In this document: positions 1-5,740 of the stretch, piece after piece | Layout of the letters: every line of letters starts with the position of its first letter | Numbering within the stretch: position 1 is the first letter of the stretch | Assembly: GCA_030043335.1 (NCBI GenBank) | Contig: JASHXX010000254.1 | Location: 1 to 6,786, forward strand | Length of the DNA stretch: 6,786 nucleotides | Reading direction: 5' to 3' | Source of the DNA: Xanthobacteraceae bacterium | GTDB taxonomy: Bacteria; Pseudomonadota; Alphaproteobacteria; Rhizobiales; Xanthobacteraceae | Made by a program: the position numbers and the translations under genes | Notes under the pieces: model-generated | What the model was told of the DNA's origin: nothing | Seen by the model: the letters and a program-made list of their open reading frames with translations, nothing else | Database searches by the model: none

Positions 1-291
1 TGCCTGCTCCCCGAAAGCATTGAACTGAGGACTGCATGAATTCAGTTTGAATTCGAATTGCGCCTTGCCCGGATCTCACTTGGCGCAATCGCTCGACATA
101 TTCCTGCAACGCGGTGACGTCTTGCTCAGCGTGGCTTTTGAACTTTTCATCAGCTTCATCTCACCTGACGGACAGGACGAAATGGCCTTCTTAAAAAAAT
201 CGAAATAAGCATCCACAGCATCATGCGCTTGCTTCGCAGCTTGTTCAGTAATTGCGGTCAGCTCCTCGGAGGCTCTCGTGTCCTTTGCCAT
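1..291 (-). pseudogene. Phasin family protein, frameshifted remnant, cut by window edge
   Basis: Phasins coat polyhydroxyalkanoate granules. Reading leftward from an ATG at 291, the first ~43 residues (MAKDTRASEELTAITEQA..., with YFDFFKK and SSCPSG) match what I recall of the N-terminus of rhizobial phasins. At about 160-163 the homology leaves this frame, which then stops at 76. It continues in the next frame as DEKFKSHAEQDVTALQEYVERL and, further on, IRIQTEFMQS. At about 28-31 it returns to the first frame as QFNAFGEQA, reaching the window edge. Compared with the usual family spacing this fits one lost base near 160 and one extra base near 28-31. In the middle frame a TGA lies at 161-163. 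The gene as read cannot give a full phasin, so I call it a pseudogene. A pair of assembly indels is the alternative, and the intact long ligD ORF argues mildly against general poor sequence quality. The family call is from memory of phasin sequences. Confidence 0.7.
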
Positions 292-680
292 GACTGCGCC
301 CCTGCTGTCGCTTGGGATGATATCTGTACCTCATCTTGCGTCGCAATGCTTCGGGCGACAAGATTCTTTGACTCGAGCCGCTCCCCTTTGATGTAATTCG
401 AATTTCTTTGTGCAACTCCACCAAAACCATCGGAGCTTTGCGCTAATCCAATGACGAGCCTATGCGCAGGCATGCGCCTTGAACACAAATTGCGCCTCCT
501 GCAATCAATGTCTTGTTGTTCTCGTTCATTTTTTCGTCGCGAGTCTATGCCTCGATTGTTGCAAATCAAAACTCGCGTACACTTAGGGCAAGTTTTGTTT
601 TCAACAAGGCACCTAACACGTACGATTAGGCCTTCCCTTTGTCAGAACGGCAAGTTAAAAGCTCTCCATTCATCGCAAAC
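292..680. other. Intergenic stretch, no convincing gene
   Basis: This stretch lies between the diverging phasin remnant and the 57-residue protein, so it should hold both promoters. I found no confident -35/-10 pair. A perfect 7-base inverted repeat, CAAAACT at 567-573 and AGTTTTG at 591-597, with a 17-base spacer, is the only notable structure. Open frames crossing it have unlike-protein composition and no ribosome binding site. Confidence 0.5.
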
Positions 681-686
681 TTGGAG
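681..686 (+). promoter_or_regulatory. Ribosome binding site that sets the start of the 696 gene
   Basis: TTGGAG ends 9 bases before the ATG at 696. No comparable site precedes the in-frame upstream ATG at 639, so the longer reading is unlikely. Confidence 0.5.
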
Positions 687-695
687 TTTTGTTCG

Positions 696-869
696 ATGCC
701 AAAGAAGTCAAGGAAACGGCGCGCCTGGACAGCGACTGAAGTTCGGGGGCTAAGAGCAATGGCAAAAACGAAAACCCGCGCAGCGAAAATTGCCAAGAAA
801 TTGAACAGGACCGAAAGCGCAACTCGGCAAAAGGCGTTCGGCATCGGGCTCTCACTCGATTCCCGTTGA
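696..869 (+). CDS. Small basic SANT/Myb-like helix-turn-helix protein
   Basis: A 57-residue basic protein. The N-terminus is a lysine/arginine cluster (KKSRKRR, residues 3-9). Then comes a tryptophan-led helical segment (W11 T A T E V R G L), a second helix with KIAKKL (31-36) and a conserved-looking tail RTESATRQKAFGIGLSLDSR (38-57). The pattern W-x3-E-x2-x-L, I-A-x2-L-x-R-T and A-x-R-x-K-A is that of short Myb/SANT-like helix-turn-helix proteins that are frequent in Bradyrhizobium relatives, so DNA binding is likely but the targets are unknown. I start it at 696 rather than 639 because of the ribosome binding site and because the extra 19 residues look unrelated. It stands alone; the next structure downstream is the small-RNA candidate about 75 bases on. 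Family knowledge is recalled, not searched. Confidence 0.7.
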   Translation: MPKKSRKRRAWTATEVRGLRAMAKTKTRAAKIAKKLNRTESATRQKAFGIGLSLDSR

Positions 870-943
870 TGCTGGCGCAATTGTTCAGAACCAGTTTGTG
901 AAGTTTGCAAACGTCTTGATTGATTGCACAGTAGCAATGTAGG

Positions 944-1067
944 CGTCGACCAGCGAATCAGATATGATCAGGACGGTGTCATGGTCGACGTTGCTCCTCC
1001 GGCTGCACGTTGGCAGTGGCCATGTATCCTTGGGCCCCGGAGTGGCAATCCCCGGGGCCTCTTTTTT
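944..1067 (+). ncRNA. Candidate small RNA with CUCCUCC loop and intrinsic terminator
   Basis: No good protein frame fills this stretch, yet it ends in a textbook terminator (1033-1067). It holds a perfect 9-base inverted repeat, CGTCGACCA (944-952) and TGGTCGACG (982-990). Overlapping that is a second possible hairpin, ACGT-T-GC (988-994) with GC-ACGT (1005-1010), whose loop shows TCCTCCGG. The motif CTCCTCC (994-1000) is complementary to Shine-Dalgarno sequences; several rhizobial trans-acting small RNAs are known to carry such motifs in loops. The two hairpins share bases 988-990 and so exclude each other. A TATGAT at 963-968 could be a -10, which would put the 5' end near 975, but I see no matching -35. 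The 5' end is therefore uncertain, and the whole call is inference from structure. Confidence 0.35.
1033..1067 (+). terminator. Strong Rho-independent terminator
   Basis: A perfect 8-bp GC stem, GGCCCCGG (1033-1040) with CCGGGGCC (1052-1059), and an 11-base loop containing TGGCAATC are followed by six T (1062-1067). It reads on the plus strand, ending either the small-RNA candidate or read-through from the 696 gene. Confidence 0.8.
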
Positions 1068-1103
1068 GATCGGAAATAAGCAGAAGCTTTGCCCGCAATT
1101 AAA

Positions 1104-1138
1104 GAGCCCTGGCTGAGATTGCCAATCAGCCAGGGCTC
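1104..1138 (-). terminator. 13-bp hairpin, probable terminator of the PilZ gene
   Basis: GAGCCCTGGCTGA (1104-1116) and TCAGCCAGGGCTC (1126-1138) are perfect inverted copies around a 9-base loop. On the minus strand the stem is followed by TTTAATT (1103-1097), a modest U-tract; on the plus strand no T-run follows. It lies about 165 bases past the PilZ stop. Its loop, read on the minus strand, contains TGGCAATC, the same 8 bases as the loop of the plus-strand terminator at 1033. Confidence 0.6.
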
Positions 1139-1198
1139 GGGTTCAGTCGTTACTTCCACCATTCCCTGACTGCCCCAGGCAAACCATAACCTGTGTTT

Positions 1199-1232
1199 GC
1201 TAGCGGTAGCTTAACCAATGCGCTACGGTAGC
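1199..1232. repeat. Two related short palindromes
   Basis: GCTAgcggTAGC (1199-1210) and GCTACgGTAGC (1222-1232) are near-copies of each other and each is a dyad; they are separated by 11 bases. They lie between the PilZ stop and its probable terminator, so in the RNA they would be in the 3' untranslated part. A tRNA is excluded because no cloverleaf or TTCGA arm is present. Purpose unknown. Confidence 0.35.
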
Positions 1233-1303
1233 CTGGTCGAGACTGCTTGCCGCGGCGGGAAGACCACAACCTCTGTCAGCGGCAGAGTCATTTGACCGAG
1301 GCG

Positions 1304-1672
1304 CTAGGGAGTGCCGCGAGCCTTGGAAGCGCGACGAAGAAGCATGGCCTGCCGGTATGCCGACAATGTTGGCGCCGGCGCCGGGGCACGGACGTCCGCG
1401 AAGGCGACGCCGAGAATCGCTCTTTCTCGCCACATGACCCGACACGCGCGAGGTGTTCCTCCGTTCGGGGTTAGCAATAGCAAGAAACGATCTGGCACTC
1501 CGTGATCGGTTTCAAGGACAATGCGAGCTCCGCCTTCCGAAACATCGAAGACGAGGCAATTCAGAGCCGTGCCTTTTTTGTCCACGACGATTTTAGCGCC
1601 AGCATAGTTTATCTGCCGGCGCGGATGCTTACGCTGTTCAGGACGTTTACGATTGCTCGAATTCATCATCAT
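1304..1672 (-). CDS. PilZ-domain protein (probable c-di-GMP receptor)
   Basis: A 122-residue protein consisting of essentially one PilZ domain, a cytosolic module that binds the second messenger cyclic di-GMP. Both signature motifs are visible: RKHPR (residues 14-18, the RxxxR arginines) and DVSEGG (43-48, the D/NxSxxG motif), with ARIVL following, then a beta-rich core (RFLLLL, RVMWRE, LGVAF) and an alanine/proline-rich tail. Such single-domain proteins usually act as adaptors controlling motility, exopolysaccharide or cell-cycle outputs; the partner cannot be told from here. Three successive ATG codons (1672, 1669, 1666) are the likely starts; an upstream in-frame GTG at 1693 is less likely because it overlaps a -10-like TATATT (1699-1694). 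None has a clear Shine-Dalgarno. It stands alone and probably ends at the hairpin 1104-1138. Confidence 0.85.
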   Translation of the reverse strand: MMMNSSNRKRPEQRKHPRRQINYAGAKIVVDKKGTALNCLVFDVSEGGARIVLETDHGVPDRFLLLLTPNGGTPRACRVMWRERAILGVAFADVRAPAPAPTLSAYRQAMLLRRASKARGTP

Positions 1673-1693
1673 AAATGCAAAGCAGCGTGACAC

Positions 1694-1699
1694 AATATA
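1694..1699 (-). promoter_or_regulatory. Possible -10 element for the PilZ gene
   Basis: On the minus strand the hexamer TATATT (5 of 6 to TATAAT) ends 21 bases before the first ATG of the PilZ gene. The expected -35 position shows no good match, so this is only a candidate. Confidence 0.3.
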
Positions 1700-1815
1700 C
1701 GACGGTGCAGATTAAAAGCCGATGAACACGGCCACGCCGGCGGAGCTTCAGGGCTGCCGAAAGATCGCCGGGATACTCCCGACCAGTGTCTAGCGACGCC
1801 CTTTGCGACGCCAGC

Positions 1816-1941
1816 CTAATATCCAGAGAAATGAAGAATGTGTCGGCCTACTGCTTGGAGGGCGTGGATGTATTGGCCGTCCAAGAAATACAGATCAAAG
1901 GCCGCCATAACGACCAAAGCAATCGCTACACCGCGGAACAT
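1816..1941 (-). CDS. 41-residue single-pass membrane protein, unknown function
   Basis: Not recognised by name. The reading frame is ATG (1941-1939) to TAG (1818-1816). The peptide begins MFRGVAIALVVMAAFDLYFL, giving one hydrophobic helix at about residues 4-20 after a single arginine, followed by DGQYIHALQ and a histidine-containing amphipathic tail ending HFSGY. This is the composition of the small inner-membrane peptides with an A-A-F-D-L-Y-F-L-D-G core that I recall as common hypothetical proteins in Bradyrhizobium relatives. No Shine-Dalgarno is visible before the ATG, which lowers certainty, but the frame reads as a coherent membrane segment whereas other frames here do not. It is in the same direction as the PilZ gene, about 145 bases upstream of it. 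The role is unknown. Confidence 0.6.
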   Translation of the reverse strand: MFRGVAIALVVMAAFDLYFLDGQYIHALQAVGRHILHFSGY

Positions 1942-1980
1942 TGTTGAGAGGATGGCTGGGATCTGATTAAGGAAGCGTCA

Positions 1981-2064
1981 ATGGATAAACCGTGGACTTG
2001 GGGAGTTGTTCGAGCCTCGCGCCAGTTCAGGACTCACCATTGTCAGTTGTATTGTATGAAATGA
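1981..2064 (+). CDS. Possible 27-residue peptide
   Basis: A short frame, ATG at 1981 to TGA at 2064, beginning MDKPWTWGVVRASRQFRT and ending with two cysteines and a histidine pair. A good ribosome binding site, AAGGAAG, ends 5 bases before the ATG. Against it: the size, and no recognisable family. It is reported only because the start signal is better than that of most real genes around it. Confidence 0.2.
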   Translation: MDKPWTWGVVRASRQFRTHHCQLYCMK

Positions 2065-2148
2065 ACCATTCGACCAGCCGAGCCCGATCGCCCCGACGTA
2101 GCGGCCGGCGCCGATAAACTTTTGATTAGGGCTCTTCGCAGGTCGCCC

Positions 2149-2177
2149 TTGACTTCATAGAACAAAAAGGGAACAAT
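2149..2177 (+). promoter_or_regulatory. Sigma-70-type promoter of the 2208 gene
   Basis: TTGACT (2149-2154, 5 of 6 to consensus) and AACAAT (2172-2177, 4 of 6) are separated by the ideal 17 bases. Transcription would start near 2184, giving a leader of about 25 bases before the ATG at 2208. A LexA-type box fills the spacer. Confidence 0.5.
2160..2174. promoter_or_regulatory. LexA (SOS) box, alphaproteobacterial type
   Basis: GAAC-AAAAAGG-GAAC on the plus strand is GTTC-N7-GTTC on the minus strand, the direct-repeat operator known for LexA in alphaproteobacteria. It sits between the -35 and -10 elements and overlaps the first three bases of the -10, an ideal place for repression. By simple counting (8 fixed bases, both orientations) about 0.2 chance matches are expected in a window this long, so the placement inside a promoter is what makes it credible. 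Confidence 0.55.
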
Positions 2178-2207
2178 TCGCCGTCTGAGTCAAGGTGGGA
2201 GACAACC

Positions 2208-2465
2208 ATGGACCCGGACAAACGCAGCGAATGGCTGCGCAAGCTCGATGCCGAATGCCCGCATCAAGTGGTGCTGCCGCGCCAGCAGCTTGCCGATGAC
2301 AGCGAGATCATGAATTTCCTGATCCGGTATGTGGGCAAATTCGACATGTATGCCGAAGACGATTACGCGGCGTTCGTGCGCTACTGCTTCGAGGATCCGC
2401 TCGACGCAGAAATTTTTCGCGCGCGCTTCGAGCCGAAGGGCGAGCGGTTGAAGCTCGCGGGGTGA
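2208..2465 (+). CDS. Conserved-type 85-residue unknown protein, possible SOS gene
   Basis: I recognise the style as a small conserved hypothetical protein of Bradyrhizobium relatives but know no function. It is 85 residues, soluble, with no membrane segment or signal peptide. The N-terminal third is mixed charged (DKRSEWLRKLDAECPHQ) and carries a Cys18-Pro-His20. The middle has an acidic stretch MYAEDDYAAFVRYCFEDPLDAE (about 48-69) with a second cysteine, and the end is basic. It looks helical and compact. The start is well supported: GGGAG (2197-2201) lies 6 bases before the ATG. Upstream is a sigma-70-type promoter with a LexA-type box in its spacer, so I infer induction on DNA damage. It converges on the CsbD-like gene and is near ligD, but in the opposite direction and not in one operon. 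A repair or damage-response role is a guess from this regulation only. Confidence 0.85.
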   Translation: MDPDKRSEWLRKLDAECPHQVVLPRQQLADDSEIMNFLIRYVGKFDMYAEDDYAAFVRYCFEDPLDAEIFRARFEPKGERLKLAG

Positions 2466-2516
2466 TTGGCCGCTGCCCGAATGAGCTGCGACGCACGGTT
2501 GTGCGAGTGCGGTTAT

Positions 2517-2542
2517 GGCGAGAAGATCCCGGATCTCGCGCC
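2517..2542. repeat. Dyad between convergent genes
   Basis: GGCG...AGATCC-C-GGATCT...CGCC forms a two-part inverted repeat (2517-2520 with 2539-2542; 2524-2529 with 2531-2536). It lies between the stops of the convergent 2208 and CsbD-like genes, where a two-way terminator is expected, but no T-run flanks it on either strand. Confidence 0.3.
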
Positions 2543-2573
2543 GCTCATCCCGCCTACACCCGCCTGGCGCTTG

Positions 2574-2591
2574 CGCCCGCTAAAGCGGGCG
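2574..2591 (-). terminator. Hairpin overlapping the CsbD-like stop codon
   Basis: CGCCCGC (2574-2580) and GCGGGCG (2585-2591) form a perfect 7-bp stem with a four-base loop. The TAG stop of the CsbD-like gene (2582-2580) lies in the loop and right arm. No U-tract follows, so it may protect the 3' end of the message instead of terminating transcription. Confidence 0.3.
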
Positions 2592-2885
2592 ATGGGTCCG
2601 CCCCAACAGCCAGCCGATGCCGAGTGCGATGGCGGCGGCGGTGTATGGCCGCTGTTCGATGGTCGTGCGGACCATATCCTCGAACGATACCGCGGCAGTG
2701 CGCACGCCCTGGGCCGCCTCGCTCGCAGCTTGCTTGGCCTCGCCGTAGAGCTTTTCCGCGTTGCCTTGGGCCTGGTCGAGGACGCCGCGGATTTGGCTCG
2801 AGGTGTCGCCTGTAGCGCGCCCGAAACCTTCCTCGATTTTTCCGCCGACCTGCCGCGCAGTTCCAGTTGCTCGATGCTCGTCCAT
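2580..2885 (-). CDS. CsbD-like stress protein with C-terminal membrane anchor
   Basis: A 101-residue protein. Residues 8-50 (ARQVGGKIEEGFGRATGD, then GVLDQAQGNAEKLYGEAK) show the repeated G-K-x-x-E and Y-G-E-A-K pattern of the CsbD family, small stress-induced proteins of unclear biochemical role. Residues 50-78 are a long amphipathic helix. Residues 79-97 (RPYTAAAIALGIGWLLGR) form a glycine-zipper hydrophobic segment like the C-terminal anchor of the YqjD/ElaB (DUF883) family, which ties proteins to the inner membrane. The protein thus combines a CsbD-like front with a DUF883-like tail. The start at 2885 is fixed by GAGGAG (2898-2893), 7 bases before the ATG. It lies 112 bases downstream of ligD in the same direction, but a promoter of its own of EcfG type (2914-2938) is likely, which agrees with general-stress control. 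Confidence 0.85.
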   Translation of the reverse strand: MDEHRATGTARQVGGKIEEGFGRATGDTSSQIRGVLDQAQGNAEKLYGEAKQAASEAAQGVRTAAVSFEDMVRTTIEQRPYTAAAIALGIGWLLGRTHRPL

Positions 2886-2913
2886 GATTTCTCTCCTCGG
2901 GGGTCGTCACCTC

Positions 2914-2938
2914 AACGAGGAGAAGGAACTTTGGTTCA
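2914..2938 (-). promoter_or_regulatory. EcfG-type general-stress promoter of the CsbD-like gene
   Basis: On the minus strand TGAAC (2938-2934), 16 bases, then CGTT (2917-2914) match 8 of 9 fixed bases of the alphaproteobacterial EcfG consensus GGAAC-N16/17-CGTT. The expected transcript start, near 2907, leaves a leader of about 22 bases containing the ribosome binding site. Confidence 0.5.
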
Positions 2939-2997
2939 TTTTGGCATTGCGATTTTTCCGGAAGCGCCGCGGCGGCCGTCGCGCAGGTGGCCGCTCG

Positions 2998-5682
2998 CTA
3001 CTTCGCCGGCAGCTTCTGCCGCACTTTGCCGATCTCGGCCCAGGCGTCGTCCTTGATCCGTTTCGTCAGGTCGAGCAGGATGAAATCGTTGCCGCCGGTG
3101 GTGCGCGACAGCCGCTCCCAGGTGAGCGGCGCGGACACCGGGGCGCCGGGTCGGGCGCGGGTCGAATACGGCGCGACCGAGGTCGCCTCGCGCGAGTTGC
3201 GGAAATAGTCGATGAAGATGCGGCCGTGGCGCAGCGCCTTGGTCATTTTCGCAAGGTAAAGCTTCGGGCTGTCGGCGGACATCGCCGCGGCGATTCTTTG
3301 CGCGAACAGTTTCGCCGTGTCCCAGTCGGTGTCGGCGATCGGCACCGCGATATGCACGCCCTTGCCGCCGGAAAGCTTGACGAAGCTTTCGAGCTTCGCC
3401 GCCTTGAGCCGCTCGCGCGTCTCGCGCGCGGCGGCGATCACCTGCGGCCAGGCGACCCCCTCGCCAGGATCGAGGTCGAAGACGATGCGGTCGCAGCTCT
3501 CCAGGCTGTCGAGCCGCGAGCCGCGTACGTGGATCTCCAGCGCCGCCGACTGCACCAGCGCGACGAGGTCGTCGCACGTCTTGACCGCGATCACGTCGTG
3601 ATCCTTGCCGGCGACGACGCGGCGCAGCGGCGACGATTTGATGTTCGCCGCGATGTGCTTCTGAAAGAAGTGCTCGCCGTTGATGCCTTCCGGGCAACGC
3701 ACCAGCGACAGCGCCCTGCCGACGATGTGCGGTCTGATCCAGTCCCAAACCGCGACGTAGTATTCGGCGAGATCCCGCTTGGTGACGCCGGCGTCCGGCC
3801 AATAGACGCGGTCGGGGTGAGTCAGATGCAGGTCGACGGCATCGCCGCTCGCTTCTTTGCCCTTGCTCCTGGCGGTACGAGCGGGTTTCGGCTCATCGAG
3901 AGACTTTCCGGGCGATAATTTCGCGACGGACCTCCTTGCGGCCACTGCGCCCGCGCGCGGCGAATGTCCGGTCGCCGCCGGGCTCGCCGGCACTTCGCGC
4001 ACGACTTCCTTGGCCGGCTTGTCGTCGCGAATCCCCTTGAATGACGCCTGGCGCAGCACCCCGCCGTGAGTGACGCCGGCGAACTCCGCCTCGACGACGA
4101 GCTCGGGCTTGACCCAGATGACATCCCTGCGCCGCTCGTTGGCCGGCAGTTCGACCGGCCGCCGCTCGGCGCGCAGCGGTTCGAGCCGCTTGTAGAGCTC
4201 ATGCGCGAGCTTCTGCGTATAGCCGGTGCCGACACGTCCGGCGTAGCGCAGCTCGCCGTTCTCATGCACGGCGACGGTGAGCGCGCCGATCGCCCTCGGC
4301 AAGGACGCCGCCGGCGTGTAGCCGACGACGACGAACTCCTGGCGGCCGTGGCACTTGGTCTTGACGAAATTATCGCTCCGGCCGGAGCGATAAGGTGCGT
4401 TGCTGCGCTTGGAGACGAGGCCTTCGAGCCCCATCTCGCACGCCTTCTTGAGGATGAGCGGCCCGCCCTCCTCGAAATGCTCGGTGTAGCGGATCCGGCC
4501 GGGCTGGCCGGTACCGGCCAGAAACTGCGCGAGCGCCGCTTTGCGCTCCGAGAGCGGCGCCGCAGTCAGATCGCGGCCGTCGAGATAGAGAAGATCGAAG
4601 ACGTAGTAGACGAAGCGGTCGCGTCCCTCCTTGAGGTCGGTCTGCAGCAGCGAAAAATTGCTGATGCCGTGCTCGTCTTCGACCACGACTTCGCCGTCGA
4701 GCAGCGCGGTTTGCGCCGGAAGCGCGGCGACGGCGGCGGCGACGGAAGGGAAGCGGTGGGTCCAATCCTGCCGCTTGCGGGTGAGCAGCCGCACCTTGCC
4801 GCGGTCGAGCCGCGCCTCCAGGCGATAGCCGTCGAATTTGATCTCGTGAATCCAATTCGGCCCGCCCGGCGGCCTGTCGTAGAACGCGGCGAGGCTGAAC
4901 GGAACGAAGTCGGGCAGCGGCTTGCCGGATTTCGCCGCCGCGCGGCGCCGCGTTCCGGCTTCGCGTCTGCTGCCGCGACCCGATGCGCTCGGCTTTGCTG
5001 CCGTCCGTGGCCTCGCGGTTTGCGCCGCCGCCAGCTCTCTTATTTTTTGCTTGAACTGCCCATGGCCCTGCGCTTTTGCCTCGCGGTTGCTGTGCCACAC
5101 GCGTTTTTTTCCGCTGGCGCCGGCGGCGATTTCCTCGATCGAGCGGCCGCTCGCAACCGAGCGCGGCTTCTCCTCGAGAATGTCCTTGTCGCGCGGTCCG
5201 CGCGCCTCATCGTCGCTGCCCTTGATCAGGAGCCAGTTCTCGCGACGCTCGCGATTGCGCGTGCGCATACGTACGAGGTGCCAGCGACCGCGAAGTTTTT
5301 CGCCTTCGAGATCGAAGACGAGATGCCCCTTAGCCAAAGCTTGGTGCGGATCGCCTTCCGGCATCCAGCGGCCGCGATCCCAGATCATCACGGTGCCGCC
5401 GCCATATTCGCCTTCCGGGATCGTGCCCTCGAAGGCGTTGTATTCGATCGGGTGATCCTCGACCTGGACGGCGAGGCGCTTCTCGCCGGGATCGAGGCTC
5501 GGGCCACGCGTTACCGCCCAGCTCTTCATCACGCCGTCGAGCTCGAGCCGCAAATCGTAGTGCAGTCGCCGCGCCGCGTGCTTTTGAATCACATAGCGAT
5601 GGCCGCCGGCGGCGCCGCGCCGGCCACGCGGCTCCGGCGTCACGTCGAATTGGCGCTTCTTCCGATAGGTTTCGAGGGCCAA
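2998..5682 (-). CDS. ligD: ATP-dependent DNA ligase D (PE-ligase-polymerase)
   Basis: This is the multifunctional enzyme of bacterial non-homologous end joining; with Ku it trims, fills and seals double-strand breaks. At 894 residues it is full length. Order is phosphoesterase, ligase, polymerase, as in Pseudomonas; mycobacteria have polymerase first. Phosphoesterase, about 28-155: H35, H41, D43, R45, H77 and Y81 fit the spacing of the known catalytic set. Ligase, about 255-560: nucleotide-accepting K282 in IKFDGYR, DGE at 329-331, EGLVSK at 420-425, KTK at 441-443, then an OB fold. Primase-like polymerase, about 615-890: metal-binding D736 and D738 in FDLDPG, SGGKGVH at 771-777, D825 in FIDYF. 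Basic Ala/Pro-rich linkers (about 190-255 and 560-612) look disordered. The start is TTG at 5682: an in-frame TAG lies just upstream and the family N-terminus begins here. No Shine-Dalgarno is visible. Ku is not in the window. Confidence 0.97.
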   Translation of the reverse strand: MALETYRKKRQFDVTPEPRGRRGAAGGHRYVIQKHAARRLHYDLRLELDGVMKSWAVTRGPSLDPGEKRLAVQVEDHPIEYNAFEGTIPEGEYGGGTVMIWDRGRWMPEGDPHQALAKGHLVFDLEGEKLRGRWHLVRMRTRNRERRENWLLIKGSDDEARGPRDKDILEEKPRSVASGRSIEEIAAGASGKKRVWHSNREAKAQGHGQFKQKIRELAAAQTARPRTAAKPSASGRGSRREAGTRRRAAAKSGKPLPDFVPFSLAAFYDRPPGGPNWIHEIKFDGYRLEARLDRGKVRLLTRKRQDWTHRFPSVAAAVAALPAQTALLDGEVVVEDEHGISNFSLLQTDLKEGRDRFVYYVFDLLYLDGRDLTAAPLSERKAALAQFLAGTGQPGRIRYTEHFEEGGPLILKKACEMGLEGLVSKRSNAPYRSGRSDNFVKTKCHGRQEFVVVGYTPAASLPRAIGALTVAVHENGELRYAGRVGTGYTQKLAHELYKRLEPLRAERRPVELPANERRRDVIWVKPELVVEAEFAGVTHGGVLRQASFKGIRDDKPAKEVVREVPASPAATGHSPRAGAVAARRSVAKLSPGKSLDEPKPARTARSKGKEASGDAVDLHLTHPDRVYWPDAGVTKRDLAEYYVAVWDWIRPHIVGRALSLVRCPEGINGEHFFQKHIAANIKSSPLRRVVAGKDHDVIAVKTCDDLVALVQSAALEIHVRGSRLDSLESCDRIVFDLDPGEGVAWPQVIAAARETRERLKAAKLESFVKLSGGKGVHIAVPIADTDWDTAKLFAQRIAAAMSADSPKLYLAKMTKALRHGRIFIDYFRNSREATSVAPYSTRARPGAPVSAPLTWERLSRTTGGNDFILLDLTKRIKDDAWAEIGKVRQKLPAK

Positions 5683-5740
5683 GACGCGCTAACCCGTGCG
5701 AGTGCGGTGTTTCGCTACGATTGCCGGCAAGTGAGCCGGA

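Noticed and set aside
451..753. 100-codon plus-strand frame
   Set aside because: Composition is not protein-like, it lacks a ribosome binding site and overlaps the better-supported 57-residue gene in another frame.
981..1079. 32-codon frame with two Trp codons just before a terminator, like a trp leader peptide
   Set aside because: It reads through the terminator stem, and the next gene downstream is a PilZ gene on the other strand, so attenuation of a trp operon makes no sense here.
1200..1474. Frames on both strands around the PilZ 3' end, and a tRNA-like look of 1199-1232
   Set aside because: The frames are shadows of the PilZ gene, and no cloverleaf, TTCGA arm or CCA end can be drawn.
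1722..1793. 23-codon plus-strand frame MNTATPAELQ...
   Set aside because: There is no Shine-Dalgarno or recognisable family, and it lies in the probable PilZ promoter region on the other strand.
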